Shown here piece after piece: positions 4,959 through 10,408 of a stretch of 10,408 nt of DNA. Source of the stretch: Muribaculaceae bacterium (GTDB taxonomy: Bacteria; Bacteroidota; Bacteroidia; Bacteroidales; Muribaculaceae); contig JAIDTS010000065.1 in NCBI GenBank assembly GCA_029060585.1, positions 1-10,408 of the forward strand. The letters are read 5' to 3'. Under the pieces are notes generated by a model. That model saw only the letters and a list, made by a program, of their open reading frames with translations, was not told where the DNA came from and ran no database searches. The position numbers and the translations under genes were made by a program. Positions within the stretch are counted from its first letter, which is position 1; the number at the start of each line of letters is the position of its first letter.

Positions 4959-7900
4959 TCCCAAATTCCGACGGCTTCACCCCGAACTGCTTCTGGAACA
5001 GCCGCGAGAAATAGCTGCTGTTGCTGATACCTACCATGTAGCTAACCTCCTGCACCCTGTATTTTCCCTCCGTCAGGTACTCAGCCGCCTTCTTAAGCCT
5101 TGAGAGCTGTATCAGCTCGTGAGGAGTGACGTCTGCAAGACTTCGTATCTTGTCGTAGAGACCGCTGCGGCTGATTCCGAGACGTTCTGCGAGAAAATCC
5201 ACATTAAGGTCCGCATCCGCAAGATTATCGTCTATAAGCTTCTGCATTCGGGTGAGCAGTTCATTGTCTACCTGAGTAGGTGCAAGTGTCGTGATTGGCT
5301 CGAAAGGAGAGTTGGAGTATTTCTCTCTCAATTTCCTCCGCATCTCAAGCAGGTTTTCTATCCTCGCATCGAGATAGCCGATAGAGAAAGGTTTCTCGAC
5401 ATAAGCGTCAGCTCCGTAGCGCATGGTCTCTATCTTCGACGTGTTGTCGGTCTTCGCCGTGAGCATTACGAAAGGTATGTGACTGTAGTTTTCATTGCCG
5501 CGTACCGCTTTTAGGAATTCCACACCGTCCATCACCGGCATCATCCAGTCGCAAATGATTAGGCTGACCTTCGAGTGTGCCATACGATTCAGGGCTTCCT
5601 GTCCGTTGGTGGCGGTGACTACATTGTAGTTTGATTCGAAATGCGACGCTATGAAGGATAACATCTCCTCGTTGTCGTCCACCACGAGGAGCACCGGCTT
5701 TTCTTCTATTGTTTCCGTTTCGATTCCTCCATCCGGACTTCTCTCTTCTTCGATTTCCCTTTCTATTGGCTCGGATGGCATTACAGCTGTCTGCTTAAGT
5801 GGAAGGATGGCGGTAAAACGTGCGCCTTTGCCGGGTACGCTGTCTATCGATACAGTGCCTCCATGTGCTTCTGCCACGCTTTTTACTATCGATAGGCCAA
5901 GCCCCGTACCCCCTTTAGATTCGTTGATGTTGTCAAGCACCTGGAAGAATGGCTTGAAGATCTTATCCTGGTTCTCCTTATCTACCCCTATACCATTATC
6001 TTCCACGCTTATCATGAAGTGCTCCCCGTCGTCCATCGTACGGCAACATACAGAAATCGAATCTTTCGTAAACTTCCGGGCATTGTTGATGAGGTTGCTG
6101 ACAAGCTTTGTGATTGCTTCCGGGTCGATGTCGGCGGTAAGGTCCGGTTGTGGGAACTCAAGATGGAGCGATATTCCCTTATGCTCGAGCGACGGACGGA
6201 ATCTGTCGGCGATGCTTTCTATGATCGGCACCACTCGTTCATGACGGAATCCCATCGGGAGCGCGTTGTCTTCCACCTTCTTGTAGTCGAGAAGCTGGTT
6301 TACGAGAGAGAGCAGTCTCCGCGAGTTCCGGTCGATTATCTTTAGGTCTTCCTTCACCGGAGCACTGAATTTTTCCGATGAATCCAATATTTTCTCCAGC
6401 GGACCGATGATCAGCGATACGGGGGTGCGGATCTCATGCGCCACTATGGTGAAGAAATTTAGCTTGGAGCGGAACATCTCCTTCTCCTTGTTGCTCGAGA
6501 TGCGGTCGAGTTCCTTGATATGGGCTCGTTGCAATCGTTTGACCACAAGATACACAAGCAGGAGGATCAGTGCAGTGCCGAGTATATAGTAGACGATCTT
6601 CATGATTGTAGAGGCATACCAGGCCGGATGCACCACGATACGCAGTGCGATACCCTCGTCGTTCCACACCCCGTCGCTGTTCGCGCCCTTGACCCTCAAA
6701 GTGTAAGAACCGGGCGGAAGGTTGGAATATGTCGCGCGGTTTTCCTTGCCTGCGTCGAGCCATGTCTTGTCGAACCCTTCGAGTGTATAGCGGTAGGAAT
6801 TCGCCTCCGGTCTTGCGAAGCTTAATGCCGAGAAATATATGCTGAAGGTATTCTCCGCATGGCTTAGGTCAAGCGTCTCGATGTCGTTGAGCGAGGCCCT
6901 GAGTGGTCCGTCGCCGACACTGACCGGATTATTGAGTATGTCGAGTCCGGTGAATTTCATTACAGGGGGATTCCCTTTGCCGTATACCTGCCGAGGGTCT
7001 ACGCATGAAAGTCCGTTGACAGTCCCGTAGTATATCTTTCCGTCCGAGGCCATGAGCATAGCTCCCGGAACGAACTGACTGTCGCTTAGCCCGTCTGCCA
7101 TTCCGTATATTCGGGCAGTTCCCTCCTTCATGTTTATGAGGCCGCTGCTTGTGGCTATCCAGAATTCATCGCCTGTCCTGCATACGGATTGCACCGAGAG
7201 GTTGTCGGCTCCGATATCGTAAGGTCGGAAGGTATCAGTCTTAGGCTGATAGCTGCATACTCCCTCGGGCGTGGAGACGAAAAGATTCCCTTCAGGATCT
7301 ATATATAGGCTCTGCACATGGTTGTTGGGTAGGGCTCCTTCCTCATTTGATGCGGAGTAGTGTCGCCATTGTCCATCGGAAGGCGAGAATCTGTGTAGTC
7401 CTCCTCCGGGAGTTGCAATCCATAGGCGTCCTGACCGGTCTTCCTTTATGCCGGTGATCCATCCGTTGAGTTTCTTTACCGGACGGAAGATATTGTCGTG
7501 CGGGTCATACAGTGCGAGTGTTTCTGTCGCCCCCATCCAGATTCTTCCCTCGCTGTCCTTGCAGATGGCATAGCAGCTGTAGGAGGTATTGCGGTCTTCT
7601 ACCTTCATAGGAGTCCATCGCCCTGTCTCCATATCGAGTAGGCCTGCTCCCTTCGAGTAGGTCCCGACCCATAGCAGTCCACCGTCCGGGCAAAGCGCGT
7701 TGACGTTTTCCAGCTCTTGCGATGAGTAAAGGGGAAAGCTTCGGAAGGTCCCGCTGTCAGGGTCAAACCTGCAGAGTCCTCCGTCTGCCGTGCCCAGCCA
7801 GATGCCCCCTCTGCTGTCTTCACACAAGGTGCTGACGACATTCCCGCTTAGTGAGTTCATGAATCTGGAATGCTTCCAGCTGCGGAATCGCTGCGATCCG

Positions 7901-8919
7901 GCACTGACATAGTTGACACCACGGTAATAGGTCCCCACCCATATACCCCCTTCTGAGTCTATGGCAACCGGATATACGAAGCGGTCGCTAAGGCTCTGGT
8001 GGTCGAGCTCATCGGCGCGGTAAGCCTTGTATTCTCCTGTGGAGGTGTCCACGAGGGTCATGCCGCTGTCCGAGCCAATCAGAAGGCGTCCCGGTGACAG
8101 CTCCGTGATCGAGTGGATGTGCCAGAAGTTCCATATGTCTGCTCCCGGAGTGGAGTAGACCACGTCGCCCGTGCGGGGATTGAACTTTACAAGTCCGTTC
8201 TCCCAAGTTCCGAGCCAGTAGTCGCCACGGCTGTCGGCTGTCATGGCCAGCACGCCGTGCCGCAGAGTGTTCTCCGGATCGCGGATGGGAAACGGGCGGA
8301 ACCCTCCGGTTGCCGGCTCATACCTGAATAATCCCCCTCCTTTGATGTTGCTCATGGCCCACACCATGTCGTTTGCGTCGATATAGATGTCGCCGATGTA
8401 GCCGTTAGTCTCGTTAAACGGGAAATTGGCCGTCACCTTTCCCGACTGATCTATGCGGAATATTCCCTGTCGTTCCACCGAAAGCCAGACATTTCCCTTG
8501 CTGTCTATGGCTATGTCATAGACACTGCCGTGGATGCGTTTACGTACTCCGTCAGCATAGCTTACCTGCATTGTATCGAGCGATTCAGTTCGCGGATTAT
8601 AACGGTATAGGCGGTGGTCGGTGCCTACGAGCAGCTCTCTGCCGTAAGGGCAGATGGATAGGACATACACGTCGTTGTCCCCCTCCTTTTCTCCGGGGAT
8701 GAACACCTTTGTCCCTGCGCCGTCATAGCGCACGAGACCTCCGTCTGAGCCGAACCACATGAATCCCTCCTCATCCTGCACGATAGCCCGCACGCAGTTG
8801 GATGGAAGCCCGTTGTCTGTCGTTATATGCCTGAACTTGAAGTCCGGCGCCTGAAACGCGCATTGGGCTGAAAAGACAAATGCCATTATGAAGGCCAGTA
8901 TGGAAAATCTGATATTCAT
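4948..8919 (-). CDS. Hybrid two-component system regulator (HTCS): sensor, kinase, receiver and AraC domain
   Basis: The protein has 1,323 residues from the chosen start. A signal peptide (MNIRFSILAFIMAFVFSAQC) leads into about 12-14 two-component-regulator propeller repeats (motifs such as GFMWFGSDGGLVRYD and GGIWLGTADGGLCRFD) to about residue 680. A Y_Y_Y domain follows (about 685-765), then a membrane helix (775-793). In the cytoplasm come HisKA with H828 in VAHEIRTP; an HATPase domain with LINNARKF (about 945), DNGIGV (about 978) and GGTGLGLS (about 1005); a receiver with D1124 in CDWMMPVMDG and a later EKPFS; and an AraC-type DNA-binding domain (about 1224-1323). All catalytic motifs look intact. 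HTCS proteins sense breakdown products in the periplasm, usually glycan fragments, and activate utilisation genes; the ligand here is unknown. A longer reading from 8991 would add LKTLKTLK encoded by tandem repeat DNA and overlap the upstream gene, so the start at 8919, directly before the signal peptide, is preferred. It lies 41 bp after the metallopeptidase-like gene, probably in one operon. Confidence 0.96.
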   Translation of the reverse strand: MNIRFSILAFIMAFVFSAQCAFQAPDFKFRHITTDNGLPSNCVRAIVQDEEGFMWFGSDGGLVRYDGAGTKVFIPGEKEGDNDVYVLSICPYGRELLVGTDHRLYRYNPRTESLDTMQVSYADGVRKRIHGSVYDIAIDSKGNVWLSVERQGIFRIDQSGKVTANFPFNETNGYIGDIYIDANDMVWAMSNIKGGGLFRYEPATGGFRPFPIRDPENTLRHGVLAMTADSRGDYWLGTWENGLVKFNPRTGDVVYSTPGADIWNFWHIHSITELSPGRLLIGSDSGMTLVDTSTGEYKAYRADELDHQSLSDRFVYPVAIDSEGGIWVGTYYRGVNYVSAGSQRFRSWKHSRFMNSLSGNVVSTLCEDSRGGIWLGTADGGLCRFDPDSGTFRSFPLYSSQELENVNALCPDGGLLWVGTYSKGAGLLDMETGRWTPMKVEDRNTSYSCYAICKDSEGRIWMGATETLALYDPHDNIFRPVKKLNGWITGIKEDRSGRLWIATPGGGLHRFSPSDGQWRHYSASNEEGALPNNHVQSLYIDPEGNLFVSTPEGVCSYQPKTDTFRPYDIGADNLSVQSVCRTGDEFWIATSSGLINMKEGTARIYGMADGLSDSQFVPGAMLMASDGKIYYGTVNGLSCVDPRQVYGKGNPPVMKFTGLDILNNPVSVGDGPLRASLNDIETLDLSHAENTFSIYFSALSFARPEANSYRYTLEGFDKTWLDAGKENRATYSNLPPGSYTLRVKGANSDGVWNDEGIALRIVVHPAWYASTIMKIVYYILGTALILLLVYLVVKRLQRAHIKELDRISSNKEKEMFRSKLNFFTIVAHEIRTPVSLIIGPLEKILDSSEKFSAPVKEDLKIIDRNSRRLLSLVNQLLDYKKVEDNALPMGFRHERVVPIIESIADRFRPSLEHKGISLHLEFPQPDLTADIDPEAITKLVSNLINNARKFTKDSISVCCRTMDDGEHFMISVEDNGIGVDKENQDKIFKPFFQVLDNINESKGGTGLGLSIVKSVAEAHGGTVSIDSVPGKGARFTAILPLKQTAVMPSEPIEREIEEERSPDGGIETETIEEKPVLLVVDDNEEMLSFIASHFESNYNVVTATNGQEALNRMAHSKVSLIICDWMMPVMDGVEFLKAVRGNENYSHIPFVMLTAKTDNTSKIETMRYGADAYVEKPFSIGYLDARIENLLEMRRKLREKYSNSPFEPITTLAPTQVDNELLTRMQKLIDDNLADADLNVDFLAERLGISRSGLYDKIRSLADVTPHELIQLSRLKKAAEYLTEGKYRVQEVSYMVGISNSSYFSRLFQKQFGVKPSEFGIKS

Positions 8920-8935
8920 CTGCCGATTGTTGAAT

Positions 8936-8962
8936 TTTAAGGTCTTTAAGGTCTTTAAAGTC
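8936..8962. repeat. Nonamer tandem array TTTAAGGTC between the two - strand genes
   Basis: Three head-to-tail 9-bp units occupy 8936-8944, 8945-8953 and 8954-8962; the last is TTTAAAGTC. The final unit overlaps the stop codon of the metallopeptidase-like gene (complement of TCA at 8961-8963). The array fills most of the 41-bp spacer before the HTCS start, and reading through it creates the artificial N-terminal extension LKTLKTLK of the HTCS. Confidence 0.8.
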
Positions 8963-10343
8963 AAGAGCCGATTTTTATGGAATACGGCCACTGTGCGTCC
9001 CCGGGATTTTCATCGCCGTCTATGTTCTGCCAGTGTTCCGTAGGGGCGCCCATCACTACGAGCCAGAGATTCGTGATCTCTTTGTCTTCTGGTGCAGTGT
9101 AGGCTATGCGCCCTTTGGCATCCGACTTCATCTCGCCATAGTAAGTATTCCCATCGGAGTCCACCGCCACGGTTCCGTATCGCCAGCCGGCCTTGTCCTT
9201 ATTCTTCGTGAAATAACCCTTTCTTCCGGCCTCTCCGCGGAAGTCGACCGTAAGAGTCTTCCCAGCCTCCGGTACAGGAAGGGCTATCGCGTTGAAGCCA
9301 TAGTTTTCAGGAGCATTCTCCGGAGCGACACGTTGCCATCCTCCGCCGGCATCCGTGAGTTTCGTATACCATTGGTTGGCGTAAGGACGCGCGTTTTCAC
9401 GCACGCGGTCTATGTCCCAGTTGATGAGTCGGGCATAGTTGTGCCACATCTCATCGTTAAACTTCTTCTGGTCGATTCCTGTCAGCCGCTTGTAGGTCAT
9501 CACAGGGTCTTCACCACGTTTCCCTTGCCTGAACAACTCGGCGATAATGTGACGTCCATGCTTTTCTCCCCACATTTCAAGAACGTAGGGGGAATGGTAG
9601 ATATTGTCGATGTGCAGGAATGCCTTGTGTGTAAGGTCGCGGAAGGCATTGAGGTGGTAGTTCTCATCGGTCTGCCAGTCGGGATTCACCTGCCATAGCA
9701 TCCATTGCGATGCCATTTCAAACATCCCGGCTCCTCCCCAAGCCTCCCCCTCGTCGTCGCAGGAAATCTGCAGCTGGAACGAGTGTCCGAGTTCATGGGC
9801 GATGCAGTTCAGCTTATCGTCCTGCACGCGGTTAGGTGCTATCCATAGTGCGCCTATCTGGCCGTCGTAGTCTCCGCCGTAGGCGGTTCCTTCAAGCGAA
9901 TAGTCGAGCATCACCATCATCTTGTACTTGTCCGCTTTCGTGCCCGGCTTCACGAAAGCGAGGTCATTGTAGAAGTAATCGTAGAAGTGCTCGAGCTTTG
10001 CGAGGAGGTTGGCTAAGTCTACCTTCATATTCTGTCCCTCGAGGTCCGGTGCCTTAGTGATGTCATCGCCGAAACCATCGGCCCAGAAGAGCGCGATGTT
10101 CGGTGTCTCCACCATCCGGTGGAAGCTCCACTTCGATTTCGGGTCGTTCAGGTCCATCCCCCGCAGGTCATTGGGAATATAGATATCCTTTCCCTTATGG
10201 GTGAGGACAGGAATATCCGTCTTTATCCGATAAGCCTCCTCGTCATTGAGAGCGACGGTCCCCGGCTCCGACGGATCCACCACCTGTGCGGCTCCGGCAA
10301 GGAAAGTCGGCAGAAATAAAGCGGTAAATAAGATTGTCTTCAT
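8961..10343 (-). CDS. Secreted HELGH zinc-metallopeptidase-like protein (DUF6055-like)
   Basis: The 460-residue protein starts with a typical type I signal peptide (MKTILFTALFLPTFLAGAAQ, probable cleavage after AGAA). The central domain carries the HExxH zinc-peptidase motif in CIAHELGHSFQ (H183, E184, H187). E209 in GMFEMASQWMLWQ, 22 residues later, is a plausible third ligand, giving a gluzincin-like pattern similar in spacing to M60-type peptidases. The C-terminal part, from about residue 345, looks like a beta-rich accessory domain (IALPVPEAGKTLTVDF, WLVVMGA). The overall pattern resembles DUF6055 proteins of Bacteroidota, as far as I recall; no proven activity is known to me. No lipobox cysteine is seen after the signal, so it should be periplasmic or exported. 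It directly precedes the HTCS gene in the same direction, suggesting a sensing-and-degradation pair. The start at 10343 is supported by the signal peptide; the leader has no Shine-Dalgarno. Confidence 0.8.
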   Translation of the reverse strand: MKTILFTALFLPTFLAGAAQVVDPSEPGTVALNDEEAYRIKTDIPVLTHKGKDIYIPNDLRGMDLNDPKSKWSFHRMVETPNIALFWADGFGDDITKAPDLEGQNMKVDLANLLAKLEHFYDYFYNDLAFVKPGTKADKYKMMVMLDYSLEGTAYGGDYDGQIGALWIAPNRVQDDKLNCIAHELGHSFQLQISCDDEGEAWGGAGMFEMASQWMLWQVNPDWQTDENYHLNAFRDLTHKAFLHIDNIYHSPYVLEMWGEKHGRHIIAELFRQGKRGEDPVMTYKRLTGIDQKKFNDEMWHNYARLINWDIDRVRENARPYANQWYTKLTDAGGGWQRVAPENAPENYGFNAIALPVPEAGKTLTVDFRGEAGRKGYFTKNKDKAGWRYGTVAVDSDGNTYYGEMKSDAKGRIAYTAPEDKEITNLWLVVMGAPTEHWQNIDGDENPGDAQWPYSIKIGS

Positions 10344-10355
10344 GATTATTATTAA

Positions 10356-10384
10356 GTTGTCAGTTATAAGTTGTCAGTTGTCAG
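10356..10384. repeat. Heptamer tandem array GTTGTCA upstream of the metallopeptidase-like gene
   Basis: The unit GTTGTCA occurs at 10356, 10370 and 10377, with a degenerate copy GTTATAA at 10363, ending in G at 10384. It lies 12 bases upstream of the - strand start codon at 10343. By analogy with the other arrays it may mark the end of the next gene to the right, which is outside the window. No Bacteroidota promoter motif is visible between it and the gene. Confidence 0.7.
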
Positions 10385-10408
10385 ATTGCGGACAAGCCGC
10401 CAATAATT

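Noticed and set aside
5651..6244. Open frame of 197 codons on the + strand, serine-rich
   Set aside because: It is antisense to the kinase and receiver part of the HTCS; the serine richness comes from the complement of its codons.
8920..8991. Longer HTCS start at 8991
   Set aside because: It would overlap the upstream gene, put 24 residues before a good signal peptide, and translate the tandem repeat DNA as LKTLKTLK.
9033..9698. Open frame of 221 codons on the + strand across the HELGH protein gene
   Set aside because: It lies fully antisense to a gene with a signal peptide and clear motifs, and its translation has no recognisable domain.

Overview
The window looks like a chromosome segment from a member of the Bacteroidales (Bacteroidota). 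Four signs support this. There is a textbook Bacteroidota promoter (TTTG, 20 bp, TAnnTTTG) in front of the large + strand gene. No convincing Shine-Dalgarno sequence precedes any gene. A single-protein hybrid two-component system (HTCS) is present, a hallmark of gut Bacteroidales. Short tandem arrays typical of these genomes lie at gene ends. No species can be named from the sequence alone.

Left part (1-3704, + strand): a defence- or cargo-like region in which one intact gene lies between broken ones. The window opens inside the 3' end of a RhuM-family gene that carries a one-base frameshift. Next comes an intact 861-residue protein with an N-terminal TIR domain, one membrane helix and 13 very similar 43-residue WD40 repeats. 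It is followed by a 43-codon reading frame of unknown origin. Last is a Bro-N/DinD-like gene that has lost its middle, leaving the N- and C-terminal ends joined out of frame. The TIR-WD40 protein is the most interesting object here. It has the layout of a membrane receptor (cytoplasmic TIR, one helix, repeat sensor), keeps the WxxxE glutamate of NAD-cleaving TIR domains, and its repeats differ mainly at the positions expected to contact ligand.

Middle part (3705-4947): an AT-rich gap of about 430 bases, then a 169-residue ECF-type sigma factor with strongly biased codons and no anti-sigma partner in view. A second gap of about 300 bases holds a heptamer tandem array, three copies of a 20-bp repeat and a 22-bp perfect hairpin. 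The hairpin is a bidirectional terminator between the convergent sigma and HTCS genes.

Right part (4948-10343, - strand): a likely two-gene operon. The first gene encodes a secreted HELGH-motif (zinc metallopeptidase-like, DUF6055-like) protein of 460 residues. The second, 41 bp downstream, encodes a complete HTCS: periplasmic propeller sensor, Y_Y_Y domain, membrane helix, histidine kinase, receiver and AraC-type DNA-binding domain. The arrangement suggests extracellular sensing linked to a secreted glycan- or glycoprotein-active enzyme, but no SusC/SusD pair is visible.
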